64,000 nucleotides of DNA. It comes from Dimorphilus gyrociliatus. Taxonomy: Eukaryota > Annelida > Polychaeta > Dinophilidae. Both the position numbers and the translations under genes were made by a program. Where the stretch lies: contig CAJFCJ010000008.1 of assembly GCA_904063045.1 (NCBI GenBank), positions 1 to 64,000 of the forward strand, written 5' to 3'. This document shows, piece after piece, positions 1-13,104 of this stretch. A model generated the notes under the pieces. The model searched no databases and was not told the DNA's origin. It saw nothing but the letters and a program-made list of their open reading frames with translations. Position 1 is the stretch's first letter. The number at the start of each line of letters is the position of its first letter.

Positions 1-2434
1 TATCTTAACACGCAAACGGTCGGTCACTTCATAAGAAAAAACGGTCGTTTTCCGTGACCTCTTTGTACACATAGATGAAAAAATTCAATCAACTCAGCTT
101 TTAGTGGTTTTGAACAAGATAGCAGATAAATAGAAGTTATATAAGTGTTAACGGAATATCATAATCAATGGCGCGTGCAATAGACAGCTGCGCGTACCAG
201 TGCCCAACTTTTTCTTGAGCAAATAAAGTAGTCATTATAGATTGAATCCAGCGCTCTATGATTAATTGCCACTCATTTTTAGATGTCTGGAGAGCTATTT
301 AAAGTTCCGCTTTGTTCGAACTATCATAATATACGACTGTATGCTCAATCTTACCTCCAGCAAGTCGATCATTCGTGTCATTTGAGAATAGATAAGAACA
401 CGGTGATTTTCAGCTTTCAAGCGGGCCAACAATGCATCAAGTACGCCCAACTTTCCAGAATCTGTTATTAAAGTCTCCTTATCTGTAAAAAAAAGAAAAG
501 AAAGGAGTTGTTGTTAGTGTTCAAAGCCACATTCTTTTTTAATGGACAAGCTAATTCAGTCAACACCCCCTGACTACACGCCTCCCTCATCGACTTTATA
601 GAATTCGTGCATTCAAATCGCCGGCGCCACGCGTCAAAACTGACCGCGGCGTTACTGACAAGACGCTATTGTCACCTATACAGTACTCTATGGTCTAGTT
701 GGCGTCATGAACTTGGTCGCACGCGTGCCAATTCGCCCACTTTTCTATAAAAAACGCCAATTTTTTTTATAGTGGCACGCAAGAAATACTTATATACAGC
801 CAAGAAAATGAAAGTGCCACTCAACCTAGTTCAATTCAATGCTCAAGCAAAAAACACATTAACACATCATTTCTTGGCAGAATGTTATACTGGTGAGCAG
901 AGGAAATGCAAGATTTGGTTTAGAGTAACAAATATAAAAATAGCGAATTGTTACTAACATTACATATAAAGGCTATATACCGAGTATTTGTTACAAAGGA
1001 ATGAGTTGAAATTACTTAATAATTTATGACATTTTAAGACTAAAAGCGTCTGTTATTTCATAGGGTTTTTCAACCAACACCAGGGGGAGCTTTATACTGA
1101 TACAGTTATTATCTTTCCATATCTTTAATCAAATCAGTGCCAACTTCATAAAGGAGTCCGTACAAAACTCCAAAACAAAGACACTTTCAAAAAAAAGAAT
1201 ATTAAGCTTGCTCCAAGGCACGTTCCAAGACGCGCACCTTTCTTGACACATGATGTAAAACACACTGTATGGAACTCTACTTGAAACAATTTTCCTTTTG
1301 CACTCAATTATCAGATACGCAATGACATTTCATAACTACTTATCATCACAATTGTTTTTTACGCATGTACTAGAAACCGGAAAGGTCAAAGCCTGCAAAT
1401 TACTATCGAGAAAAACTTGAATGACCAAGCGTCAACACAACAAGCGTGAAATTACGTCACTTGTATGGTCATTTGGAAAGATGACCAACATCTGTTCTTT
1501 CCTTAAGGCTATTGACGTACGCTACTGACGTCAGTCAAGTTTCAAACATCCATTACAGGTCGATAAAGCGATGTTGTTGCTATTTTTTGTTTGTAACAGT
1601 TACAAATCAAATCCCAAAAACTAATCTGACATAATTTCTAAACTCCCAGGTACCATTCAGTCGTTGACACACGCGCATGACAGCCTATTATAAATTAGAG
1701 CGGTTAAAGGTTCTGAACTAATTCCAGAGTCCTTAATTTCTAAACAATTGTACAAATTAAAGAAGTCGATCGGTCTGATCCAATTTCGAACATCTTGGAC
1801 AAAAGGCTACTCTACAGGATATTTTTTAGATAAATAATATAATAACAGATGAATGGGTCACTTAGTACAACACTTTAATAAGAAAAAGACAATCAAATAA
1901 TCTTTTTTAATTAAGATTTTACACGATTCATTCTAATATCGATGGTAGTCATGTTTCTTTTTATTGTTGTTTTGTTTCGATTAAAAGTAGGCTAAAGTAG
2001 TTCAATATTCAGATAATGACTATAGCGAATTTTCAAGTTGATGTGCGAAAATATTAATGATTTTAAAGGGCTTTTTTTTGATAAGATACACGAATTTGAT
2101 AAATATAATTTTATAAGGGGAAAGTCCACTGATCTTAATTTAGTTTAAGGGACAAACCGAAACCATCAACATAGAAAATTAAAGTTGTAACAAAAACAGT
2201 CTTAACAAGCTAAGAACGCGTGCCACATATTTTCTAATCGTTCATCACACTATAAACAATGCTTCGTAATCTCGTCTAGAAAATAATACACAAACAATCC
2301 AAGAACTTATGTAATACCTCTTAACCTCTTAAGCGTAATCTTATTGCAGGTTAAATGATTGAGGCTTAAGTAACATTTGGACCCTTTCCAAAATCATCCC
2401 CTCAACAATAAGACAAATTTACAAAACTACTTAC
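1..2434. other. Long gap or large intron downstream of the last visible INO80 exon
   Basis: No convincing exon is visible on either strand; the open frames present (for example 283-471 and 772-957) are short and resemble nothing I know. The stretch is noticeably richer in G+C and CpG than the rest of the window, especially 540-760 and 1370-1560. It contains a palindromic CRE (TGACGTCA at 1526-1533) with further TACGTCA/TGACGTA-like sites between 1450 and 1520, and a near-palindrome around GCACGCGTGC near 718-730. It follows a canonical INO80 donor site at 2434-2433 on the minus strand. It is therefore either one unusually long INO80 intron or intergenic DNA with a promoter for a gene off the left edge. 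Confidence 0.5.
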
Positions 2435-5400
2435 CAGGAATAAATACGTGAGAGAACCCGTGAACAGGATTAACAGCTAAAAGGCCCCGAGGTTCTGGTT
2501 TAAAAAGATATTGATGGGCAGTTTTCATCTATAAAATTTCAAAACAATGAAACAAAAATTAATAAATTTACTTAGGAATTATAATAATTAAAAAAAAACA
2601 GATTGTTTACTTCTTGAGCGAGATTCGTTGATCCGTAAAGTATACAGTCTTTTTCGTCTGTGTGAACAAGTGCTGCCCTCTGTTGTCTCATGAAATTATT
2701 GTCTATGCAATATTCTCCACATGAATATGCTGCAACCTGGATAGAAATCAGAATATTAATTGACTTGCTCTAGACAAATGTAAGATAATCTTACTTTTGA
2801 TATGTTGTTGTACAAAAAGTCAGGGATATCAACTAGTTCTTCGTCCAGTATTTTGGGTTCTCTATGTTTAAATTCAGATATTTCAATATCCTGAGAAACT
2901 TCATCAGCTTCATTTGGTAAATTGAGCGATGTATGATTTTTTAACTTGGAGTCATCAGTTGTGCAATCAGCTTCATTCAGTTTAGATTCTTCATCTTCCA
3001 CAGGAGATACTGAATTTCGTAATCGAATTTTTCGATGAGTGGCAGTCTCTCTCATATAATGCAAAGTAGGAACAGTATGTCCCAAGATAGGTTTAACAGG
3101 ACTTGTGAAACATAGTTTACTTAAAACTTGACTTTGATTGATGGACGTAGGATTTAAACAAAAATAAGATTCCATCATAAACAATGATCGAGTTGATAAA
3201 TCAGGGCTTTGCCAGTTAGTCTTATGATTTAAATTTTCGATTTCCCGTTCTCCCTCAACGATACTTCTCCATCTAGTTAGAAATTTTTTTAACAAAATGC
3301 TTAATCATACATAAAACAAATATATTCTTAATCGACTAACCTATATGAAATACTGTAAAACATCATTTTATAAAGCTCTGTTGGAGATATATTTACAAAT
3401 CTTGTAAAACCAAAAGTATTAGATTTTTCAGTTTTATTCGAGGAAAAGATAGACTTGTGAATATTGCCCTCATTATATATAAACAAATTATTGTATAATA
3501 GTTTTCTCCTTCCCCACGAAGACGTATCCAATATTCCTTGGATTATAAAACAGATATTAACTATTTAGCTATGAAAGACATTTGTGATCTATAAATACCT
3601 TCATTAAAAACGAGTTGAGGGATAACGTAGCTGTCTAGTTGTATGAAAAATGATGACTTGAGCTCTCTCCTCTCGAAGAGTTCTGGATGGTTGCAAACCT
3701 AGAGTTTTGTAAAATAAATAGTTCATTTTATGGATGGGTAAAATAATCGATAAAATTTAATTACTTTTCTAAACTGCATAACCAAATTCATCAAGCTAGA
3801 TGTTGATGATTGTGAGAGTGCCGCTGAGCTTTGCAATAAATCTTCTATACGAATTTTTCTTTTTAAAGCACTGTACAATTTTCTTTGGCGCGTTGTTAAA
3901 GGACAGTACGTCAAGACTTCGATCTAAAGGGATTATAAATATAAAAACGTTGCGTTAAAGAATTATTTCTAATTGATCGAGTATAAAATTTGCTTATAAG
4001 TTTAAAATTAGTCATCCGTAATAATTGGAGCTTACCTTATCGGACAATTCATTTTCAACATCTTTTTTAACCCTTCGTAACATGAAAGGTTTCAAAATCA
4101 TATGCAGCCTAGAAAGTTGATCTGTAAAGGAAGGTTTTAAAAAATGAAGTTTATGATTTTTCAAGACATACTTTCATCTATTCCCGACTGTTTTTCAGCA
4201 TGACTTTCAATGTCTTTTGAAAACCACTCATTAAATTCATCATGGGAATCAAAAAGTGTTGGCATAATGAAATGCAATAGGGCCCATAACTGTTAACAAA
4301 CATTTTCTGATTAATAAATAGTTTCCTTTAATTTGATAGTTTTACCTCGGCCATACTGTTCTGAATAGGTGTGCCTGTTAATAACAGGCGGTTTCGGCAA
4401 TTGAATTGTAATAAAATTTTCCAACGAGTGCTGAAAAAATTTACAGAACGTTAGTTTGAGAATTTGAGAGGCTGCTTTTAGACAGCTAATGTAAATTAGA
4501 AGTGAAGCTTTCACCTCGCAGTGCTTTTGATGGCCTGAGCCTCATCTAGAACCATATACTGCCATTTTATTCGCTGAAAATATTTTACGTCTTGGATAAC
4601 AATTTGATAGCTGGTGATAACAATATGAAAAGATGCATCAGGTGTATATAATTTAGCTGAATTCCAAAATGTTCTTAGAACTTTACGATCTTGTGTTGTC
4701 CCCCAATAGGGTACAACCTACAAATGTATGAAAAAGAATATTAATATAAAACTCATATTATTATATATGAACTGTTTTCACCTTTAAACGAGGTATAAAT
4801 CTAGCACATTCCTGTTGCCAATTATGAAGGGTAGACGCCGGTGCAACTACCAGAAATGGTCCCCATGTTCCCTGAGTTTCGCACAATAACGCTAACGTTG
4901 CTATGGCCTGTACAGTTTTTCCAAGACCCATTTCGTCAGCTAGGATACCATTTATGCCTTGATCATATAAACTCATCAACCAGTTCATTCCCCTCAGCTG
5001 ATAAGATTTTAGCTTTCCTTCAAACAATGTAGGTTGCGTATATTCGTCAGAGCATACAGGAACAGCTAGAGCCCCATCTTTATAATGAATATAACTTATA
5101 TATAATTATTTATTACTTTAAGTAAACACTCACCTCCGCCTGATAATAGCTTAACTTGCTCGTCAAATGATCTGGTCTAAATATGATTTTTTTTGGATAA
5201 GTATGGGTTAGTGTAAATAAAAAGACAAAACAAACTTTGGAATGTTGTGCTGCAACTGCTTCTTCAACATTCTGCAGTGCTTGATTTTTAACCATATCAC
5301 TATCTAAGAAATGAAAGAAATGTTGTGATAAGAAAATCCTTGAAGGTTATAGTATTTTTTCAACTTTACCATAATCATCTGTTAGAAAGCTTTGGATTAT

Positions 5401-7075
5401 CCCTTTAGTTACTGGTATTCCTTCTTTACTCTCTCCATTTTCATCCAACCTACTTAAGATTTCAGTTTGTTTTTCATCCGTATTCTTTTCCTCAGATTTT
5501 AACCTATTTTTATTGGCCATAAAATGGGCGTACAATTCAGTTTGGGTTATCAAAAAATTTAATTTTCTTTGTTGACGTTTTGCCTGACACCAAATAGAAA
5601 TTATAGAGTTTGCTTTATTTCTCAAATGAAACCTTACCTCTCTCATTTCTATATCTATCTTTCTCTGTTCAAGGGCTTCTTTTTCAGCCTTTTTCCTTGC
5701 ACCTTTCTCAACTTTATCGAAACGTTTCCAAAAAACATTCATTTCTTTGGCCAATCTTCTTGCTCTTACACCAGCATCTTTTGTTAGTTTTTGAGAGGTA
5801 AGAGCCATTTTTCTTCTTTCTCTCATACATCCTAGAGAGTGTAATGTAAGTGTCACTATTAAATATTAAATAAAAAATACAATTATTTCACAAACCCTGA
5901 GCAAGTTTCTTTAACATTTGCAAGTTTTCTTTCCGCTGATTAATTACTTGCTTTGAAGCTCTTTGAATTTCTTTTTTGGTAATGATAGCCATTGTCTTTC
6001 TCCTTAATACTGCTTTTTCGGTGTCATTCATTTTTTTTGATTTACCACTTCTAACAGGAATAGGTTGCTTTTGGGTATTCTCAAAAACAGCAACAGGAAC
6101 TGGCATTCTGATCTATAGGTAGAGAGCGGTTATACTGTATATAGTGTGAAAAAAAAATTTAGCAGAAAATTATTTACCTCGCCCTCTTCCACTTCATCGT
6201 TCATAATTCTCTTCTTTTTTAGAGCCCCTATTGTATATTTAAATAAAGAATATAAGGAATTAATTTATGCAATTGTTGACTATACAATAAATTATAATTA
6301 CGTTTTCGTTCTAAATTCCGCTTCTCTCTCATTACTTTAGAATCGAAAGATCCAGTTCCATCTCCCTCATAACAATCATTAAAAGATAATAAACCGGAGC
6401 TAAAATATGAGTATCTTTTAGGCTGTAAGAGATTTAAGGATAATCATGAGATAGACTTAGTCCATGTAACAATAAAATTTAACTAACGTTCTTAACATTA
6501 TCATTTAGGACCTTTTTTCGGTGTTTTAAGGTGTATTTTCTGATTTTAATAAGAGTTTTAACTTTTTCTATATTCCATTCATCATCGTCGTCATCTGATG
6601 AAGTTTCGGTTAGAAGCATATCCTGAAGTACTTCTCGATCTTCGTCAATTTTACTGAAGTTATACAAACGGATTTTGTCCATTTGACGTTCTATGTTAAA
6701 GAAAATAATCAAAAGTTTATAACCAGCAATTATATAGGGTGAATAAGGTACAGTTTTTTTTACCCACCAATTTTACTGATTGACAATCCATTATTGAAAG
6801 TTTTTGTTCCAGTATCTGCACTCTCAACACTACAAAAGTCATCCGCACTAGAAGAATCAGATTCTCCTCCACTATTTTATAAAGGCGAAAGAAAAACATT
6901 AAATCACATGCTAAATAGACAAAAATCTAATTATTAAAAACCTTGATCGACTTGTGTAATTATCAATGTAAGACAAGAGTGGTTCTAGTCTCAACGCATT
7001 TTCTAGCCGTTGTATATGTAAAGGTTTAGCTAAGTAGCCGTGGTCTTGGAGGGCGGCTGGTAATTCCTCGTCCAT
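2435..7075 (-). CDS. INO80: Chromatin-remodelling ATPase INO80, 21 exons, C-terminal part not in window
   Basis: Catalytic subunit of the nuclear INO80 complex, which slides nucleosomes and exchanges H2A.Z using ATP. Exons on the minus strand: 7075-6942, 6871-6768, 6690-6488, 6422-6302, 6227-6178, 6112-5896, 5855-5638, 5583-5370, 5303-5236, 5176-5134, 5077-4782, 4717-4515, 4430-4346, 4289-4172, 4121-4036, 3923-3765, 3698-3599, 3536-3341, 3272-2795, 2736-2611, 2528-2435. Phases are consistent and give about 1104 residues. Seen in order: an N-terminal block ([15 protein letters not shown]), an acidic patch, the HSA region (about 280-420), Walker A DEMGLGKT (about 510), the DEAQ box (about 610), [10 protein letters not shown], and the family-typical long insert after VCNHPELFE. 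The last exon ends at FIPG, which in INO80 precedes the second RecA lobe. That lobe (motifs V and VI) is not found in positions 1-2434. The start at 7075 follows the family N-terminus. Identification is firm; completeness is unknown. Confidence 0.93.
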
Positions 7076-7553
7076 ATCTAAAATAATCAAGTAGTCGATA
7101 TTTAGCATGAAATATGATTTTTTTGAATATTCCACTACCTTCCATGATCGGAAAACAGCGTTATCCCTTTCATCCGCCAATTATTTTGGGCTGCTTTTGG
7201 CCGTTTTCGTCCAACGCTTCCCGTTAAATTTATATGTATTGGAATGGCTGCCGCAATGCGTAGAGGCTGAAGCACACGAACGACTTTTTTGATTCGCCAA
7301 TTTGTATCGGCCATTTTTGTTACGTCAATTTTTTCCTCAATTTTAAGCTATTTTTTAATACTTTCTAGTAAAGTTAAAAATTATGCACAATTAAAAAAAA
7401 TATTTTAAAAAGATTTTTTAATTAATATTTCAATGCGAAGCTTCTCTCTCAAGAAACCGGAAGTTGTTGTTGCGGCGATTTGCTGTAGGTTTCATCACCA
7501 CGTGATAAACTATTTAGGCGGCTGTCAAATTGTTAAATAAACATATAGAAAGG
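7076..7553. promoter_or_regulatory. Bidirectional promoter between INO80 and EPRS
   Basis: The start codons of INO80 (minus, 7075) and EPRS (plus, 7554) are 478 bases apart and face away from each other. The interval carries an ETS/GABP-type site CCGGAAGT at 7457-7464 and an E-box CACGTG at 7499-7504, both close to the EPRS side. ETS sites are common in animal bidirectional housekeeping promoters. Promoter function is inferred from position and motifs; no TATA box is obvious. Confidence 0.6.
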
Positions 7554-10500
7554 ATGATTCCTTTAACGATTAACGAAAAAACCGCATCTGCAGGTAAGTT
7601 TTTAATGTCTTTATTTGTCATGTTAAAAAAGTCCTCTTTTCTATTATTAATCAATAGCAGTACTGCTTACTGCCGAACTTGTTAAAGATAAATGCTCTTT
7701 GGAAGTGAAAGAGGGTGAAAACACTGAGTTATGCGTCTCCGAGTAATTATTTTTTTGATTCCGATTTATTTAATTAATTAATACTGCTTTTGTTGAAGTA
7801 GTTCTACTTTTTCTTCTACGAACTCTATTATACGATATTTGGCAAGAGTCTGTGAGGACCCTAAACTTTATGGAAGTACTCCAATTGAATCAGCTGAGGT
7901 TTGTGTAAGGAAAACAACAGTTTATCTATAACTAAACTTTTTGGGCAATCAGGTTGACAATTACTTGGAATACGCTCATGAGCTACTTGAGAACAAGTGT
8001 ACTGATGAAATTTTGAAAACACTAAATTCTCGACTTGCTTCAAGAGCTTTCCTCGTTGGAAGATCTACAACAATCGCCGATTGTGCCATTTGGGATGCTT
8101 TAACAAGTATATATCATATGATTTTTAAGTTGATCAAAAATACGACATAATACTGATGTTTCAGGAAATTTGTCTCTAACTACTGGATTTCCCAACGTCT
8201 CTAAATACTTAAAGATGATGATAAAGAAGAAGGTCTTTTCAAATATTGGTAAGATTTATATGCCTATTATAATTATTATCGAAAAGTTACACATAGATTA
8301 CATCATATTTTATAATCAGTTATAAGGTTATTAATTTATGGATAAAATTCTAGTTATATCAAATATTATAGACCTAACGAAAATGCTAATACAAATTATA
8401 ACATAACCACTAAATATTTTTTAATATGAATGTATACTATGCTTTGTACGAAGATATTTTGAGACTCAAGATATTTGTTTACTCATAGCCTCGAAGAAAA
8501 ATATCACCCTTCCTGGTGCGGCTAACAATGAGGTTAAGAAAAACACTTATGAATTAAATATTATTATAAAAAACATATTTTTTATTTAGGGAGCTAAAAA
8601 AGAAAGAAAAGGGGAAGAAGGAAAATTTGTCCCTCTTCCGGGAGCAAAGAAGGGAGAAGTTGTTGTTAGATTTCCGCCAGAAGCCAGTGGATATCTTCAC
8701 ATTGGACATGCAAAGGCTGCTCTCTTGAACCAATATTATCAAATCTCATTTGAAGGAAAGTTGATTATGAGATTTGACGATACCAATCCGGCTAAGGAAA
8801 GTTCTGAATTTGAGCAAGTTATCCTTGAGGACTTGAAATTACTTGGTATTAAGCCTGATGTTTTCACTCATACCTCTGATCATTTCGATCTAATAAGTGA
8901 CTTTTGTGTCAAAATGATGAAGGAGGGTAAGGCATACGCAGATGATACCGAACCCGAGGAGATGAAAAAGCAAAGAGAAACTAGAACTGAGTCTAAGAAT
9001 CGTACTAACAGTTTGGAAAAAAATTTGTCAATGTGGGAGGAAATGAAAAAGGGTTCGAGTTATGGTAAAACTTGCTGTATACGAGCAAAAATTGATATGC
9101 AGTCTAATAACGGTTGTTTGAGAGATCCAACAATGTATCGCTGTAAGGAAGAGGCTCATGTTCGCACTGGCACTAAATACAAGGTTTATCCAACCTACGA
9201 TTTTGCATGTCCTATAGTCGATTCTGTAGAAGGTGTCACTCATGCATTGAGAACTACCGAATATCGTGATCGCGATGCTCAATATGAGTGGTTCCTTAAT
9301 GCCATGAAGATTCGTAAACCTATTGTGTATGAGTATGCTAGATTAAATCTGCAAAATATAGTTATGTCGAAAAGAAAACTTACGTGGTTTGTAGAAGAAG
9401 GTATTGTTGAAGGATGGAATGATCCTAGATTTCCAACTGTTAGAGGAGTTTTACGTCGAGGAATGACTGTAGAGGGTTTGAAACAGTTTGTTATAGCTCA
9501 AGGCTCTACCAAATCTGTAAATTTCATGGAGTGGGATAAAATATGGGCATTCAACAAGAAGGTTATAGACCCAATAGTTCCTCGTTATACCGCGCTTTTG
9601 AAAGATGATTTAATAAAAGTCAACATCAACGGCGTGACTGAGAACGAAGCAGTAGTTGACGCTCATCCTAAAAATAAGGAAGCTGGAACTAAAACTGTGT
9701 TTAGAACTAAAACTGTCCTTATCGAACAGGAGGATGCATTGCGATTCAAAGAGAACGAAAATGTGACGTTCGTCAATTGGGGTAATGTTATGATAAAGTC
9801 GATCAAGAAAAGTGGCGATCGCATAGTGTCTGTCGATGGCGATCTCAATCTGGAGGATACAAACTACAAAAAAACTATAAAGATTACATGGCTTCCCCAA
9901 ACTGAGAAGGAGGAAATAATTCCAATCACTGCTCACCATTACGATCACCTAATAACTAAAGGAGTCTTGGATAAAAACGATGATTTCAAAAATTTTATAA
10001 ACAGAAACTCGAAGAAAGAAATCCACTTTTTAGGTGAATCAATGATTGGTAAACTAAAAAAAGGGGATATTATTCAAGTCCAAAGAAAGGGATATTACAT
10101 TGTTGATGTTCCATATGAACCAATGAGCAGACACAGCAGTCGTTGTCAACCAGCAGTTTTGATACTTGTTCCTGAGGGAAACCAGGAAAAACAAGAAGGA
10201 CAAATCGGTTCAAAAAAAGTTAAAGAAAGCAAAGGAGGAAAAAGTAAAGAAGCAAATCAAGAGAAAAAACAGGCTGCTACAAGTAGTTCTGGCAACGCTG
10301 TTGATCTTAATGAAAAAATTTCCTCTCAAGGAAACAAGATTCGCGATTTGAAGAGCAAGAAAGCTGATAAAGGAACAATCGATGCCGAAGTTAAGATTTT
10401 ACTGGCACTTAAAGCAGAATATAAATCTGCAACCGGAAGCGATTGGAAACCAGGAGCAGCTCCACCAAAAGCTGCTTCTGCTTCAGCTGCTTCAACAGGG

Positions 10501-13104
10501 GGAGATGCATCAGCTCTAAATGATAAAATCACTGAGCAAGGCAACAAGATTCGTGACTTAAAGAGCAAGAAAGCTGATAAAGGAACAATCGATGCCGAAG
10601 TTAAGACTTTACTGGCACTCAAAGCAGAATACAAATCTGCAACCGGAAGCGATTGGAAACCAGGAGCAGCTCCACCAAAAGCTGCTGCTTCGGCTGCTCC
10701 GACAGGAGGAAATGCATCAGCTCTAAATGATAAAATCACTGAGCAAGGCAACAAGATTCGTGACTTAAAGAGCAAGAAAGCTGATAAAGGAACAATCGAT
10801 ACTGAAGTTAAGACTTTACTGGCACTTAAAGCAGAATACAAATCTGCAACCGGAAGCGATTGGAAACCAGGAGCAGCTCCACCAAAAGCTGCTTCTGCTT
10901 CAGCTGCTTCAACAGGGGGAGATGCATCAGCTCTAAATGATAAAATCACTGAGCAAGGCAACAAGATTCGTGACTTAAAGAGCAAGAAAGCTGATAAAGG
11001 AACAATCGATGCCGAAGTTAAGACTTTACTGGCACTCAAAGCAGAATACAAATCTGCAACCGGAAGCGATTGGAAACCAGGAGCAGCTCCACCAAAAGCT
11101 GCTGCTTCGGCTGCTCCGACAGGAGGAAATGCATCAGCTCTAAATGATAAAATCACTGAGCAAGGCAACAAGATTCGTGACTTAAAGAGCAAGAAAGCTG
11201 ATAAAGGAACAATCGATGCCGAAGTTAAGACTTTACTGGCACTCAAAGCAGAATACAAATCTGCAACCGGAAGCGATTGGAAACCAGGAGCAGCTCCACC
11301 AAAAGCTGCTGCTTCGGCTGCTCCGACAGGAGGAAATGCATCAGCTCTAAATGATAAAATCACTGAGCAAGGCAACAAGATTCGTGATTTAAAGAGCAAG
11401 AAAGCTGATAAAGGAACAATCGATACCGAAGTTAAGACTTTACTGGCACTTAAAGCAGAATATAAATCTGTTACAGGAAATGATTGGAAACCACCAGCAC
11501 AAAGTTCTTGTGGTAATAAGCCACAAAAGAAAGAAATTAGGAAGGAAAGTGAAAAAAAAGCTGCTACTGGCGCAGGTGAAAGTGGTGGAAAAAAAGTAAC
11601 TCGTTTGGGACTAGAGGTTGAAAAGGATGATTTATCAGAGTGGTACTCTCAAGTTATTACAAAGTCTGAAATGATTGAATATTATGATGTGTCTGGTTGT
11701 TATATTCTTCGCCCATGGGCATTTGGTATTTGGGAATCCATTCAAGCCTCCTTTGATACCTCAATCAAGAAACTAGGTGTTGAAAACTGCTATTTCCCTA
11801 TGTTTGTATCGAATGCAGCATTACAAAAGGAAAAAGATCACATAGCTGATTTTAGTCCTGAAGTAGCATGGGTAACAAAATGTGGAAGTTCAGAAATGGC
11901 AGAGCCAGTAGCAATTCGTCCTACAAGCGAAACTGTTATGTATCCATCATATTCTAGATGGGTTCAGTCTCATAGAGATTTACCTATTAAACTTAACCAA
12001 TGGTGCAACGTTGTACGATGGGAATTTAAACACCCTCAACCATTTTTGAGAACGCGTGAATTTCTCTGGCAAGAAGGACATACTGCTTATGCTAATAAAG
12101 AAGACGCCGTTAAAGAAGTGTATCAAATTCTTGAATTATATGCTGGTATCTACGAGGATCTTTTGGCCATACCTGTTGTCCGAGGGCGAAAGACTGAAAA
12201 AGAGAAATTTGCTGGTGGGGATTTCACTACAACAGTTGAAGCCTATGTTCCTGCATCTGGAAGAGCTATACAAGGAGCAACAAGCCATCATTTGGGACAA
12301 AACTTTTCGAAAATGTTTAACATTTCTTTCGAAGATCCAGTAACTGGGGAAAAACAATTTGCTTATCAAAATTCTTGGGGTCTTACAACTAGAACTATTG
12401 GCGTTTTGGTAATGGTTCATGGAGATAATAAAGGTCTCGTTCTCCCTCCAAGACTTGCCAAATATCAAGCTGTTATAATTCCTTGCGGAGTTACTGCCAG
12501 CTTAAAGCCGGCTGAAAAGAAGGATCTGTATGATACCTGTAGCAAACTTACAGATCAGCTGAATGCTTCTGGTATAAGAACTAAGTGCGATTTGAGAGAA
12601 AACTACAGCCCAGGCTGGAAGTTTAATAATTGGGAATTGAAGGGTGTTCCCCTACGTATTGAAATAGGACCTAGAGATATGAAAAATAATGAGATTGTTG
12701 TAGTACGAAGAGATAATTCCATAAAGGCGACAGTTAGCAATAACGGCGTAGAGAAGAGTTTAGCAAGCTTACTGGAGACCATTCAAAAAGACATGTTCAG
12801 CAAAGCTTTTAAAGAAATGTGGAACAACATCACTACAACAAAAAGCTTCGATGAATTCTGTTCAATGCTGGATAGGAAAAAGTTGATAATGTCACCATTT
12901 TGTGGTGAAATCGATTGCGAGGATACCATTAAGAAGTTGAGTGCTAGAGAGGCAGTCGTTGAGGAAGGAGCACCAGCAATGGGAGCCAAAGGTTTATGTA
13001 TTCCCCAACAGCAGCCAGCGGAGGTTCAATCGTCTGACAAATGTATTTGTCCGGGGTGCAACAAAAAACCAAAATTTTATACGATGTTTGGTCGATCGTA
13101 TTAA
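7554..13104 (+). CDS. EPRS1: Bifunctional glutamyl-/prolyl-tRNA synthetase with six WHEP repeats
   Basis: Charges tRNA-Glu and tRNA-Pro in the cytosol; in animals it sits in the multi-synthetase complex. Seven exons: 7554-7593, 7658-7742, 7802-7898, 7953-8106, 8165-8248, 8489-8532, 8590-13104, giving 1672 residues. The first five exons encode the GST-like N-terminal domain, although the ORF most easily seen starts later (8725). The GluRS part has the class I HIGH motif as LHIGH (about 203-207) and MSKRK in place of KMSKS (about 427). Then come six WHEP domains (about 738-1141), against three in the human protein. The class II ProRS part (about 1170-1672) shows RTREFLWQEGHTAY (motif 2), GLTTR near motif 3, and a Cys-containing C-terminal tail ending in Y. 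The small introns fit the neighbourhood. The start was chosen because it is the first ATG giving the conserved N-terminal frame. Confidence 0.97.
10301..11510 (+). repeat. Six tandem WHEP-domain units inside EPRS
   Basis: Unit starts, measured at the repeated gcatcagctc, lie at 10507, 10714, 10924, 11131 and 11338, with a more diverged first unit beginning near 10301. Spacings are 207, 210, 207 and 207 bases. Linkers come in two types: one with ASASAAST (210-base form, after units 1 and 3) and one with AAASAAPT (207-base form, after units 2, 4 and 5). The order A-B-A-B-B suggests duplication of a two-unit block followed by a single-unit duplication. Inner units are nearly identical in DNA, whereas the first and last are more diverged, as expected for recent expansion from the middle. 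Confidence 0.95.

Noticed and set aside
283-957. Two small plus-strand frames (283-471 and 772-957)
   Set aside because: About 60 codons each, no splice partner, no family resemblance; the second begins in a T-rich run.
1455-1490. Minus-strand QMT-like match to the INO80 lobe 2 motif with SQMTRM
   Set aside because: Only three residues agree and a stop follows at once; no flanking similarity.
8554-9948. Several minus-strand frames across the GluRS part of EPRS
   Set aside because: They overlap conserved synthetase coding sequence and have no conserved motif of their own.
10326-11399. 357-residue open frame on the minus strand
   Set aside because: Antisense shadow of the repetitive WHEP-coding DNA in EPRS; a repeat without stops in one frame often lacks them in others.
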